Of a DNA stretch of 64,000 nucleotides, positions 22,265 to 34,196 are shown one piece after another. The position numbers and the translations under genes are program-made. Numbering within the stretch: position 1 is the first letter of the stretch; each line of letters begins with the position of its first letter. This DNA comes from Larix kaempferi. Taxonomy: Eukaryota > Streptophyta > Pinopsida > Pinales > Pinaceae. The stretch lies in contig BSBM01000486.1 of the NCBI GenBank assembly GCA_027924585.1, positions 47,446,001 through 47,510,000 on the forward strand, in the 5' to 3' direction. Under the pieces are notes generated by a model, which saw only the letters and a list, made by a program, of their open reading frames with translations, ran no database searches and was not told where the DNA came from.

Positions 22265-24171
22265 TGGCCACCTTGCAATATTTCTTTGGTAAAATAAACT
22301 TTGTCCGAAGATTCATTCCAAACTTAGCAGAATTGGCCAAACCATTAAATGCCCTTCTTAAAAAGGATGTGAAGTTTGTATGGGATAAAGAGTGTGAATT
22401 ATCTTTCACCAAGCTTAAAAAGGCCATTTCAACCTCTCTGGTGTTAGCTTGTCCTAATTACAATAAAGAGTTCATGATTTACTCGTATGCTTCAGAAGAT
22501 ACTATTGCTGGTGTGTTATTACAAAAGAATGATGAAAACCATGAACAACCTATAGCCTTTATGAGTAAAAATTTGAGAGATGCTAAACTGAAATATACCA
22601 CAACTGAAAAGCAAGCTTATGCCTTAGTTAAATCCTTGAAACATTTTAGAACTTATGTGGGATATTCCAAAATTAAGGCATATGTACCTTATCAAGCAGT
22701 AAAGGATGTTCTATCACAAGCAGATGGTATAGGTGTGAGAGGAAACTGGATTTCACGTATACAAGAATATGATCTAGAGATTAAGCCAATCAAGATTGTG
22801 AAAGGTCAGGGGTTAGCTCAACTTGTAACTGAAAAGGGAGACAACATGGTAAATATGATAAGTGAAAGGGATCCTTGTATTTTAAACATTGATGAAGAAC
22901 ATGAATGGTACAAAGATATTGTATATTTCTTGAGAAACTTGTCATGTCCTGATCACCTGGTAGATCATCAAAGAAGGGCATTAAGGCTAAAAGCTGAAAA
23001 GTATGTTTTAACCCAGGATGGATTAGGATGGAGGAATCCCGATGGGATAATCCTGAAATGTGTTAACCTGGAAGAGTCCAAAACCATTATAAAGGAGATG
23101 CACTCAGGATTATGTGGTGGTCATTATGCTCCAAGAACAACTGCTGCAAAAATCATGAGAGCAGGGTATTACTGGCCAACACTCTTTAAGGATGTACATG
23201 CTTATATTAGGATATGTCAAGAATGTCAATTTTTCTCAGGAAAACCAAGATTGCCTGCCTTACCTTTAAATCCGGTAGTGGTTGAAGCTCCTTTTCAACA
23301 ATCGGGTATGGATTTTGTAGGCCCCTTTAATGAAAATTCAAGCAATGGATATAAGTACATGTTGACCTGCACTGATTACTTTACTCGTTGGGTAGAAGCT
23401 ATTCCAACCAAGAAGGCCACAACTGAAGTTGTTGTGAAGTTTTTGGAAGAAAATATTGTGTCAAGATACGGTTTCCCTGTAAAACTAACAACAGATAATG
23501 CCCCAGCTTTCAGTAAAATAGAAATGTCTACCTTTTGCATGAATCATGGAATCACCCTCTCTCATTCTTCAAACTATTACCCCCAGCGAAATGGTCTCGC
23601 CGAGTCAAGTAACAAAAATCTAATTAGGCTGTTGAAAAGAATGGTGGGTGAAAATAAGAAAAGTTGGGACATAAAGCTAAAATATGCTTTGTGGGCAGAT
23701 CGAACAACAGTAAAAAGGATTACAGGAAAATCTCCTTTTGAGTTAGTATATGGACAAGACTGTAGACTGCCAATAAATTTGCAAATACCCGTTTATGAAT
23801 TATTACAATAGTGCACCTCATATACAAAAGCAATGCAAGGTAGAATTGATAAGTTAGTTGAACTGGATGAGAAGAGAAGGAATGCACTTGATAAGATGCT
23901 CATAGAACAAGAAAGGGTAAAAGGCACGTTTGATCAAAATACTAGAAGTACTACCTTTGGTATAGGAGATATAGTTTTATTGTGGGATAAGCATAAGGAG
24001 AAACCAGGAAATCACACGAAGTTGGAAAGTTTATGGAAAGGTCCATACAAAATAAGTAGTCTGGCTGGAAAGGGACCTTTTGTCCTTGAAACTTTGGATG
24101 GAGATGAAGTTGAGTTGCCTGTAAATGGAAGGATGTTGAAACATTACTTTCCTCCTATCAACCTTGAATGA
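22265..24171 (+). pseudogene. pol: Element B pol, 3' part: degenerate RNase H and integrase
   Basis: The reading frame begins inside pol, just before KINFVRRFIPNLAELAKPLN, the connection after the RT palm, so RT and everything upstream is missing here. It holds an RNase H-like region with IYSYASED in place of the usual Asp-Ala-Ser motif and AYVPYQAVKD in place of TDH. Next is an integrase zinc region (HSGLCGGHYAP then CQECQ) and a D,D-E core (GMDFVGP, TTDNAPAF, GLAESSN). An in-frame TAG at 23809-23811 precedes the C-terminal GPY-type domain (GDIVLLWDKHKEKPG, WKGPYKI), and the frame ends with TGA at 24171. An apparent ATG at 22264 is formed by the junction and is not a real start. The frame is otherwise intact. 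The best match in this window is A2 pol (38867-42544). The missing 5' part is expected left of the window, beyond the array. Confidence 0.9.
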
Positions 24172-24641
24172 CCAAGTCTTGCATTGCTTGATAGATTAGA
24201 GTAGGTAGGAAACCAAATAAGCCTACTTGGGTAGTAGTTAGTCTTTTCAGCCATTGAGTCTGGCACCTTGTTTATTTCTAAGCTCCTTTGTAAGCTCCTA
24301 GTTTAATTGAGTACCTGTCACTTTTCTTTTTCCTGCACAATAAATTTCAAATTTTGCAAATTATGTTAGTAGTTTAATTTTCCTGCTGCATTTATATTTC
24401 ATGCATTTATATTTCCTACATAGAATAGAATTTATTTCAGTTGGTTTTATATTTTTCCCACACATGTAGCATGAGGTATTTTGATGTTGGTGAATGCAGA
24501 AATAGGTTGCAAAAATAAAAAGCTGGAAGCAAAATGGTAGAGTGCTGGATCGTGGATTCGTGTAGTGGAGTTCGAGGACCAGAGATTCTGAGGTTCTCAA
24601 GCGCTCATTTTAGCAGAGCACTTGTCCCAACCGGAGCCAGA
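24172..24641 (+). other. 3' untranslated region of element B
   Basis: Non-coding sequence between pol and the 3' LTR. It aligns with 42545-43149 of A2 and with the array 3' regions, including TAGAGTAGGTAG and AGAGATTCTGAGGTTCTCAA, and ends GGAGCCAGA before the LTR. No gene seen. Confidence 0.8.
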
Positions 24642-25528
24642 TGTTATCACATATATAGTAGTCAGGCTACCATACATTATTTTCTGATTCCAGTACACTA
24701 TTCATCCAGTTCCCTTACATTGAGATGCTAAGATGAGCATCTATATTGGATCACTATCAGATTTTGGACAACAGTTGTATTCCCCATGCCATGACTGAGT
24801 CTCAGGACACTTAGAGAGATGACCGATGTAGCCATTATACCATTGGTAAAGAGCAGTCAGTAGTGCCCAAAGTTACAGCAGCAATTTCAGGGGACAGATG
24901 ATGGTACAGGTTGATGAGCATTGAGGTATTATGACTCAGCAGGTATATCATTGTGTTATGGTTATATTGCTTTTATACTTATTCTTATAGCATGTCTTAG
25001 CACTTAGTGTCATGATCTGGCGATCATATAGATATGTGGACCTGGTTGATCTTATTATATATATTATATTGTCCCTACTCGGACTTAGAAGTTCACTATT
25101 CATACTCATTGGTTTTACCCTCCTTAGGGAGAATCGAGGTGATCATTCCACCATACCTTGGCTTGCTAGTGTTGGCTCCATTATTCATTGTCTTCATCCA
25201 TCCATTGCCTACCTTTTAGTTTATCACCCTAACTTACTACTTGACTAGTGGCATGGAGGACTTTTCCTCACTGTAGCCTCTGTATTGGATGAGCTTCCCT
25301 GTTTACTATGTCTCGACTCTGAGTTGGTGACAAAACTTACCTTTGGTGAGTTGGATTGTAGGCCTAAATCATTCTGGTCGGTTGTCCCGATGTTTGGCAT
25401 TGGCTCAAACTCCCCCTAGTCACTTGAGATGTTGTTGGCTAAAACTGAAATCTCATGTACTATGTATGGAAACTGATAAATTCACCCATGGAAACTAAAA
25501 AGGGCAAGAGCGATGAATTGCTAAAAAA

Positions 25529-25546
25529 ATACTCCTCGAAGAGTAT
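25529..25546. promoter_or_regulatory. Conserved LTR palindrome (U3)
   Basis: ATACTCCTCGAAGAGTAT is an inverted repeat with one mismatched pair. It recurs at the same place in A2's LTRs (35010-35027 and 44046-44063) and, in reverse, in the array LTRs (179-196, 21410-21427). In the two inner array LTRs a C-to-T change alters its centre. It could be a protein-binding site or an RNA hairpin; function unknown. Confidence 0.5.
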
Positions 25547-27144
25547 AAGAAAGGCCCAAAAAGAAATGATTCTTAAAAGCTATATCTAAACAATTGCTGA
25601 CCTTATATATGTATGAAAAACATGCCCTGGATGCAAGCTGCAACTAGTTGTGCTTATCAGCACACCTGAGATCCGAAGGGTTATGTAGGCCAAAAAGGCC
25701 ATGAAATGAAATTGAATGATCCTAATGAACCCGGATCAACTTGATATAGACATGATGCCTAAGTTGAATAAGCACTCTCTAAACAACTTATCCATTTGTG
25801 AGACACCGCCATTCCCTGTGTTGTTGCTCATTCAGTATATACTATGGTGTGTATTCCCTTTCCCATTGCCAAAGTGTCACAAAGTTAAGTCAGTCAAGTC
25901 ATTCCTTAGCCTAGCCAGTTTTTTGAGCCTTCACCCTTCACTAGCAAATTGATCATAGCTATGAAGTGAGTATGATCTTGAAAGTCTAGTCTGAGTAATA
26001 ATAATAATTAATGACATTATATATTTGGATTTAGATCGCTAGTAATGATTACTTTGTGTTATAATTGTTATTTGAATAAGTTGTAGAGTATGCATTAACC
26101 TTTGATACTTTGCAGCAACTTCTGATGATGGTCTGAGTTATATTTGGTCATGTTGACTTGGTCAAACATAGTTTGACCAAGGTCAACCATAGGACATGAG
26201 ATGGTTGGACCTGGTGATGATGTGGATAGCTGATGATGATGGTTCATGGTTTACAACATTATTTGATCATTTACATATTATTATTATTTCACCTGTTCCG
26301 GTATATTGGATATATTTTATGATCATGCAGAGACTCATATGGTGTATGAGTACACATCTTGGATGGATTTGGACCTTCTGAGTCCAATGAGATAGTATGT
26401 TTTCAGTTTCGGGCACTTACAGTGATGATTGAGCCTCAGTAGGCTAACCCAGTGCAGTTTTGGTCTGTTCGAGACCTTGTCAGAGCAGAGAGGATTTTTA
26501 TTTAGTTGACCTAGGGCACTGTGCTTGGAGGGGGTGGTCCAACCACTTGTTTTCACCATATTACCCCCCTCCCGGACACACTGGTTCCCTCACCTTGACA
26601 GTGCAGGCACTCCAGGAGGCAGTTTGGGGCCGTTTCATGCTTCCCGAGGCATTTCAGGATTGGTAGAAATGGCTATTGAGGAATTTGATTTGGGCTACTG
26701 AGGCAATTTCTTGGCATGGGATGATCAGTGATGATGGATTTATGTCTTCCACACCTCCTCCAGCAGTTTCAGCTTCATTGGGACCCGCATCTACCACTTA
26801 TGGCACTTTCTGATGATTTCTGAGGCCTTTTGAGGCCCACAATTTGTCCATAGAGGCACGATTTGGTATACTGATCACTATTTTATTATTATTGTGCTAT
26901 GGGGATTGACCAAGGGTGGCTAAAATTACCCCTTGGACCCACCATAAGCTTCTTATTTTATTTTGTCATCATGATATGGTGGGATTCCCCTCTCCTAGGG
27001 CGATTTTGTCCACTTATGTTATATTTTATTAGTGATCCATGTATTTTATTGTTGAGCTCATCTCAACCATTGATTAGACATTTGTATCTTTTAATCTTAG
27101 CCACTCATTCAAAAAGTGACTAGGATTTCGATGCCTCTCCTTCC

Positions 27145-27152
27145 TATTTAAA
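27145..27152 (+). promoter_or_regulatory. TATA box of element B LTR
   Basis: TATTTAAA followed by GTAGAGAGCTTCTCATTG. The same box with the same downstream sequence is at 63596-63603 in the right-edge LTR, and the array LTRs have CCTATATAAGG at the equivalent place. The block containing it is absent from both A2 LTRs. Confidence 0.55.
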
Positions 27153-29111
27153 GTAGAGAGCTTCTCATTGTAAGGGGTCTTTGGCTCTTGGATTATTGGT
27201 ATAGAAAAACTTTCTTGTGGAAATTCTTGTGGTCTCCTTTGCATCTGGTGTTCTTAGATGGTGATTGGAAAGTCTATTGCATCCTAGCATTTGGGAATTT
27301 GTGGTAAGATCTATCTTTTTTGGAAATCTTTGTCTTGTCTACAGGAGGGCAACTTCAACCAGGGCAATTTTGGAAGGCTTCTTCAAATCAATCTCTTTGG
27401 CATTCGCTTGTATCAGGGGGTTATCATTAGTATCATTGTGATCTATGATATCTTTCTATTAATTCTCTTGTGGCATTAGTCTTATCTCTTGACTACATCA
27501 AATCTGATATTGTTGACGTTTGTTGTGCAGGAGAGAGGGCGCATTGGCTTCTTGGACTAAATCGACTTCATAGAAAACTACCTCAAAGTTTCTCAAATTG
27601 ATCGAGTTTGCATAGATCATCATCATCAAGGCATCTACAAGGTTACCCAGGTAAGATCCACAGGTTTTTTTCTCTTATCTTGATCCAATCCATTGACATA
27701 ATACATAAATTGATAAAACCCTAATTAATCAAAACCCCCATTGTTACATTTTCTCAGATCTACTAAGATCTAGTGGGTTGTTGGGTATAATATTGAAAAC
27801 CCACCTCTATAGTATCCACGTCATTCCGGATCTATAGTTTGGTGAGGATTGGCCTCCATTTGACCCCCTTCACAAGCCAACTTAGCTTCCCCAAGTGAGG
27901 TCGCACTTCTTGGTGAGGGTGAGTTGACCTAGATCTAGTACATGGGTAGTTGATATTTTGCTTGATTCGTAATCTACACATCTAATAACCTACCCCTACA
28001 CTGTCACTTTTCTGATTTCTACCTTGTGGGCCCTATTCCACATTTTAAGGGATTTAATCCCCATTTTGGACCACTTGGTATCTTTAAACTCAGATCTAGT
28101 AAGATCTAGCCATTGGATTGCCTTGAAATTGTAGATCCACACTCTCACTTGATCAACCTACTTGGATCTAAAGTTTGGATGCCATTGAACTTGTCTTGAT
28201 CCTTTTATCCCACTTTTAACCCTCCTTGGGCAAAGTCGCACTTCCTTGGGAGACTGAGTTGGTCCACTTCCAGGACATGGGTACATGAGATTTTGGTGGA
28301 TTTGGAACAAGCATAATTCAAAACCTAGGTCTAGTATGTCACTTTGTCAAATCTTGCCTTGGGGATAGCATTCCTTGTTTTAAGGGATTGTGGTCCACTT
28401 AGGTCAAGCCTTGAATCTTTAGATCTAGACTTACTCCTCCATCAAACCTTTAATTGCCCACTTGTCTCATGCAATAGGAGTCATCAACCACAAGTTAACT
28501 TCACTTTGACTCCATTATCCCAATTCCCAAGGCACTGATCTCTCTCCAAGTCAATTCGACTTTCCTAGATTGTTGGATTAACTTGTGGTTAGATACTTGT
28601 TTGGTGGACTAAACCCTTTGATGTCATCATATATCATAATCAAGCTTGTCACTTGTACTAGTTATCCCCAATTCAACCCCTAAACTACCTTGCATTGGAC
28701 ACGGTTCCCAAGGTAGTGGATTTTCTCACATTGAACTAGTACTTCAATCTTGGATCCCATTTCAAATATTATAAGTCACTCTCACATCAACAATGAACCA
28801 AAGCTATACTCATTGAACCCCTCACTTGTCTTGTGACTTCATCCTTAGGTCTAGGATAAACCATACACCTTACTTCACTTAGAATTAACTTGATTTTGTG
28901 TCTTGGTTTTGATCTCTTCTGTCGGGAGTAGATCGAGTCTCTCCCTTTGTTGTCTGGGCTAGATAAGATAAAGATAAGGTTTCCTCGACTGGCGTGACAA
29001 CCATCTATTGGAGGTCGAGGTGATCGTGGTTGCACCTTTTGAGTTGCCCTTTCCTATTACCATCCATTAATGGATACATCCACAGGGGTAACTATAGTTT
29101 AGGTGATAACA

Positions 29112-31278
29112 AGACCTTCACTTTGAAGAGTCTGTATGCACAATATTTAGACCCTTTTATTGCTCATTTCTTGCAGATCTGTTGATCCCTAAGTTTGGAT
29201 TTCGCTTGTCGCACCTGGGCAGTAGAACTAGAGCATTGATATATCATTTTTTGCACTCTGCTTCTCCGTCTTCTGAGTTTCCATCACGGTTTTCCCACTA
29301 GTGTCCTGCGACATCGTCACAAACCTCGCACTAGTGACCTGCGATGGCCGCTCTGTGTCTGAACATAGACTGCGTCGATCTGTTAATTTTGATACAAGGG
29401 AACCCCCCCTCCATTTTTTGAGTTGAGTTTTGATTTGGTGTGCAGACCCCTTTGTGCTGCAAGATCCAATCAAAGACCTCTTTTTGATTTGTGTGTTGAA
29501 AGTGTTTGGATTTCGTGTGGATTTGTATTGGGTTCCATTTTAACAAGATTAAGTTTGGTAGTGGTGGACACTTTAGGTTCACCCACCTTCATCCACTTAA
29601 CCTTGTGTTCCCTCCTCTCCTCACCTAATATGATCTTTGCATTGGATCTGACCCCAAACTTCTTTTTGCACTTGTCATTTAGCTTTGTTTGCATTTAGTT
29701 GTTTGTTGAGTGTCTTGAGTGTTTTTAGTTCACATGAGTGCTTGTCATTCTCTTGAAAATTTACTGATTGTTTAGAGTGTTGCAAATCCATTTTCTTTTC
29801 AGTTTTTCATGCTTAAAATATGATTGTTATCAAGTTATTATCTGGGCATATCATTGGAAAATTGAAAGTGCATCATTTTTACTGTTTTCATGTGCATTTG
29901 GAAATTGTGGTAGAAATTGGTTCATGCATTGGAATTTGTCATTCATTAGTATTTTGCAAAAGTTTGAGAGAAGATTTGTACTTTTCAGGAATTATGAATC
30001 ATTCATTTTCTTGAAAAAATCGAGTGAGATCAAGTTTTACAAAAGTGATTGCATGCTTGAAGAATTGTTTGCATTCTTTATTTTTTATGCTTTTGAGCCA
30101 TAATTGTGAAATTTGAAAAGTTAGAGTGCTCTAGATAGGAAATTTCTCTCTTTTCATCTCTTAGTTTTTTATTTGAAAAGACAAAAGAAAATGCTTGGAT
30201 TTGGTTGTGATGCTTGTTGATTTTTTTGTTTTGCTTGGAAAAACGGAAAAAGTGAAAAGAGTATTTTTTATCAAATTTGATAGATTTGGGATTGTGTTAC
30301 ATTTCTGTTGCTTCAGTAAAATCACTTGGAAAGAAATTTCTCCCTCCCATATATAGAGTTCATCAAAATAAAAGTACATTTTTGCATGTAGTTAGGGATT
30401 GCATTATGTTTACATTTATGTACTCACCTCATGCATTCACCTAACTGTCCAGATAAAATTAAAGGTAGAACTAGGGTAAAACTTTTAGTAACTTGTGTGT
30501 TAAGTTAGAGACGTGTTCCGATGTCATAAAACGTGGCCGCTATCGTTACTTGCTAGCAGTATATTTCAGGGGTATTGTAGTCTTCCACGTACCAACCGAT
30601 ATATCGAAGCTCTTTCACGTACCAACCAGGTATATCGAAGCTCTTTCACGTACCCACCAAGTACTTCACGTGCCTGGCGTATATCGAAAGGTGTTTCATA
30701 TACTTGGTGTATATAGAAAGGTGTTTCACGTACTCGTTAGTATATAGGAAGGTCTCATGCCATATGGTTGTGCATTAGATAGCACCACTATGGATTTGAG
30801 CTCCCACGTACCTTGCATATATCGGAAGACACCATTAGGATTCCTGAGACCAACTAAGCTATCCTTTTGGATGTCTTGGAAGAGCAATACACCGAGAACA
30901 ACACTCCGGGAGCTACTACATACGTACTATCAGGTATTCGGGTTATATGGTCAGGGGTACGGTCCTAATCCTCCCTAGTTAGTGCTCTGAAAAATTGGAC
31001 CAAGTATAACTGTTGGACCCTGGAGTATATCGCGAGTTGCGAAGCCTTGACAATCCTGTGAGGTTCCAGACTTTTGAATCCACTCCTATCACATAAGTTT
31101 GATTGCAGCCTTAGGTTGTGTAGGATTTTTCTGGACTGCTTTTCTTTTTGTTTAGCTTGTCCTGGGAGAAAATTTAGTTTCAACCACTCTGGATGAATTT
31201 CCTTGGAGAAGGTCCCGTAGGATTCAGAACTTACCGCCCGAATATCCCCTTAACTAGGAGGTAATTTCAAAGGTAATA
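29112..31278 (+). other. Non-coding region upstream of O gag, probably O 5' LTR/leader
   Basis: No credible gene: the ORFs are short, AT-rich and mutually overlapping. It lies between the end of element B's LTR and the first Gag-like sequence of O, so it is likely the remains of O's 5' LTR and leader, into which B inserted. I could not find LTR ends or a primer binding site. It contains the degenerate CACGTAC repeats at about 30575-30825. Confidence 0.4.
30575..30825 (+). repeat. Degenerate short tandem repeat with CACGTAC cores
   Basis: About seven imperfect units of roughly 30 bp. Each contains CACGTAC or a close variant, followed by a TATAT-containing segment such as GGTATATCGAAGCTCTTT. 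Several units also carry CCAACC or a similar spacer. The core resembles ACGT-type (G-box-like) plant transcription-factor sites. Position upstream of O gag suggests LTR enhancer repeats, which is inference. Confidence 0.6.
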
Positions 31279-34196
31279 ATGGACCCACAAGCCACGGTTG
31301 TGTCACCTAAAGTCACAAAATCCTACTTTGAATATTGGATCCCACTTGTTCCCTCCAGATTCACCTACCTCCAACCCCCCATAGGGTGAAGAGGCGCAAA
31401 CTTCCACTTCACAAGACCTACCTTCCATTTTACTGGGAGAGCCTGGATTGGTGGAATGGTTAAATCCATCCCAGGATGACCCTACAACAGTTGTTCGTCC
31501 AGCTGCAACTTATTGGACATCATTTCTAGGCCACCTAGTGGCTCATTTTTCCATTGCATCCCCACCCAGTGGGACTACTCTGGACGACCCTCTAGCACCT
31601 TATCGTGAACAATTGTCTTGATTTCATACTATGGCTGAGGGGTTTCGAAGACAAAGTCTTTTATGAAGGGTTGAAGACCTGATGCTACCTCCTTATCAAC
31701 CACTCCCAATTCATTATTTATCTTTTCACTCACCGGAATCATCCACATAACACGTGACCACTTCTGAAGCTGGTCAACCCTCACCTCCTACACATACACC
31801 CCCTAGACAGGAGACAAGTTCTATACCTCAAACGACTCAACCATTTGAAGGACAACAGTCCAACAAACTTGTTACTACCATGGTTACATTACCTGCTCCT
31901 CCCCCACCCCAAAATTCACGAGGAGGATGCTCTTTACCCCCTACCTTCCTTACAGGTAATGTTAATCCTGCAATAGATAATCAACAAACTGTGTTGGGTC
32001 AAACTTTGAATAGTGGTTAGCAAGTTGTTGCTGGGGGGGAAACCCCTGTCTCTTAACCATAATATTGGAGGAGGAGTTCCCATCGGTCCTTCCGTTGGAA
32101 ATTCCTTACCTGCTGGACCTTCCACCACGAGATTATCCCATGTTGGGGGACCATCCAATGTAATTCAACCACCATGGATTCAAGCATATCCAGGTTATCT
32201 TAACCTTGTGTCGGGACAACTCAATCCCGGAAACACACTCTACAAGATACCTTATCCCAGAAATTCATACACTCTATGGGGGAAGCAAAATGTTTTACAA
32301 CATGGAACCCCACCTACAATCCCTCAAGTTCCACCACCCCCGTCTGGTCCACCAGCACCTCCCATCAGAGGCAGCGGGCCCACACACAATTCCGAAGGAG
32401 GCAGACCTCTACCTTCTGGTGGAGGGCCACCTCATTATGGAAACTATGACCCACCCCCCTTGGCGACGGAGGTGGAGGCCCTCCCCCTTCAGGTGGAGGT
32501 GGAGGGCCACCCCCCCGGGTGGTGGAGGACCATCCCATCCTAGTGGCGGTGGCGGAGGACCATCCCATCCCGGTGGTGGTGGAGGAGGACCACCCTACCT
32601 TGGTGGAGGTGGAAAAGGAGGCCCTTACCCTTTCGGCGGAGGTCCATCCTATCCCGGTGGCAGCGGGGGGCCACCAACTCCTCTCGATGGAGGCGGTGGA
32701 GGCCCATCCTATACTGGTGGTATTAGCGGACCCCCACCATTGGGAGGCATCCCACCCCCTCCTGGCAGTGGAGGCGGGCCCCCACCTTATGGAAACAGAC
32801 CACCTTATTATGGTAATGGACCACCTTATTATGGTAATGGACCACCTTTTTATGGTGGCGGACCTACTTATGGTACGGGAGGCATACCTCCTTACGGTTA
32901 GTTTCCTCCAGGAACACCCTACAATCAGTCGATTCAAGGTCCTACTAGTCCATACATGCCCTATCAGTGCTATCAGTACCCGTAGCCGAGCCAACAACTT
33001 CCCTTTTTGTCTACGTTGGACCTTCCCGACTTGTCTCGTCTAACGAATGATCCCATCTTCCACGGGCATAACTAGCTGCCCATCCCGGTTAAGTTACCAT
33101 CAGATATCCCCAAATTTGATGGAAATCCTAGTGAAGATCCCAAAAACCATGTGATGACATACCATCTATGGTGTTCATCCAACTCCTTGCTGGACGACTC
33201 AATCCATCTTAGGTTATTTCAACAGACTCTCACCGGCCCAGTTGCCAAGTGGTACATTGAACTACCACCCAATTCTTTTCCAGATTTCCGATCTCTTGCT
33301 ATGTCATTTTTGACCCACTTCTAGTTTCCCATTCGCTATGAGGCTAGTATGAACTTATTGACCTCCCTTCACCAGAACACTGCCACTCATATTTCCGATC
33401 ATATTCATGAATGGCGGCGAAGATGACGTCTTATTAAGGCTCATATTCCAGACCAACTCTTAGCTGACGGGTTCACAAAGTCACTTTTACCCGTCATAGC
33501 TCGAGACGTAGCTATGGGAGGATCCGTCACTGATGAACAGTCTATTTCCCGTGCCCATTACTTAGACTTGGTCTATGCTCAATCCGACATATTGTATGAA
33601 ATTGTTCCTGATGCACCCTGCCCTATGTATGATCCCGTGAAACCACCCAAGGGACCACAGGCCGATGGCATCATTGGTTCCCTTACCTCCCATCCTTCTA
33701 CTCAAACTGGTGGCTCGTCGAACCCCCAAGGTTCTTCCCCATCACCACCACAAGCTGGAAACAACATTACCAAGTCCACCACTCTTGCCTCCACCGAAGA
33801 GGTGAATTCTATGCAATCAGCTTCATCTCATAAGTCCGATGGTAAGAAGAAGAATAAGGGTAAACCTAAGAAACATTCTAACCAACAGGAGCCCAAGCCC
33901 ACTCAAGAAGACACCAACCAGAAGAGGAAGTTGAAGTATCCTTGTTTGTTGTGCGGCAGAGACCATTTCTCAAAAGAATGTCCCCACCGAGATGAAGTTT
34001 AGAAGTTTCTCAAGGGAAACTCTACTATTGCAGTTCTCAACGATCCCTTCCCCACTCAGAACCAACAACTAATCGCACACACCTATCCTTCCCAAGGAGA
34101 AACATCCTTCACCGCGCATATTCTCATGATGCGTAGTGATACCATCAACTTGAACAAGCGTTCTCGTTCGTATGACTCCGTCCCGCCGAGGGGACC
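31279..34196 (+). pseudogene. gag: Element O gag (decayed), 5' part of gag-pol
   Basis: Likely start ATG at 31279. The coding signal changes frame at least three times before about 32600 and then stays in one frame to 34196. A Pro/Gly-rich region lies at about 32330-32900. A Gag capsid domain is at about 33090-33500 (IPKFDGNPSEDPKNHV, LRLFQQTLTGPVAKWYIELP). A zinc knuckle CLLCGRDHFSKEC is at about 33943-33981. In-frame stops in the last frame are TAG at 32899, 32983, 33073, 33322 and 34000 and TGA at 33424. Most look like CAG-to-TAG or CGA-to-TGA changes. The gene is cut at 34196 by element A2 and resumes at 50616. Tat/Athila-like affinity is judged by motif style only. Confidence 0.85.
34192..34196 (+). 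other. Target-site copy left of element A2
   Basis: GGACC immediately before the LTR start TGTTATCA. The right copy is GAACC (50611-50615), one mismatch. Removing A2 with one copy lets the O reading frame continue. Confidence 0.75.

Larger units (their letters stand above)
24642..29111 (+). mobile_element. 3' LTR of element B
   Basis: 4470-bp LTR from TGTTATCACATATATAG to GGTGATAACA. It resembles the array LTR in length and content and the LTR at 60998 over its visible part. Contents: palindrome ATACTCCTCGAAGAGTAT (25529-25546), core promoter TATTTAAA (27145-27152), repeated AGATCT motifs and degenerate 350-bp modules from about 27800. It differs from A2 by keeping the block at about 26190-27180 that A2 lacks. 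The right flank AGACC (29112-29116) would be the target-site copy; its partner is outside the window. No gene seen. Confidence 0.9.

Noticed and set aside
22005-22427. 140-codon minus-strand ORF across the array end
   Set aside because: It joins LTR sequence to the reverse strand of pol. It exists only because of the junction.
29423-30103. Possible host gene exons upstream of O gag
   Set aside because: ORFs are short, overlap on both strands, are AT-rich and show no domain or consistent splice pattern.
30575-30825. CRISPR-like array
   Set aside because: Units are degenerate, spacers are not unique sequences of fixed length, and the setting is a plant retrotransposon.
32519-33043. 174-codon ORF and a 210-codon minus-strand ORF (32365-32997) over the Gly/Pro region
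   Set aside because: Low-complexity GC-rich repeats stay open in several frames. The Gag frame is better supported by downstream domains.
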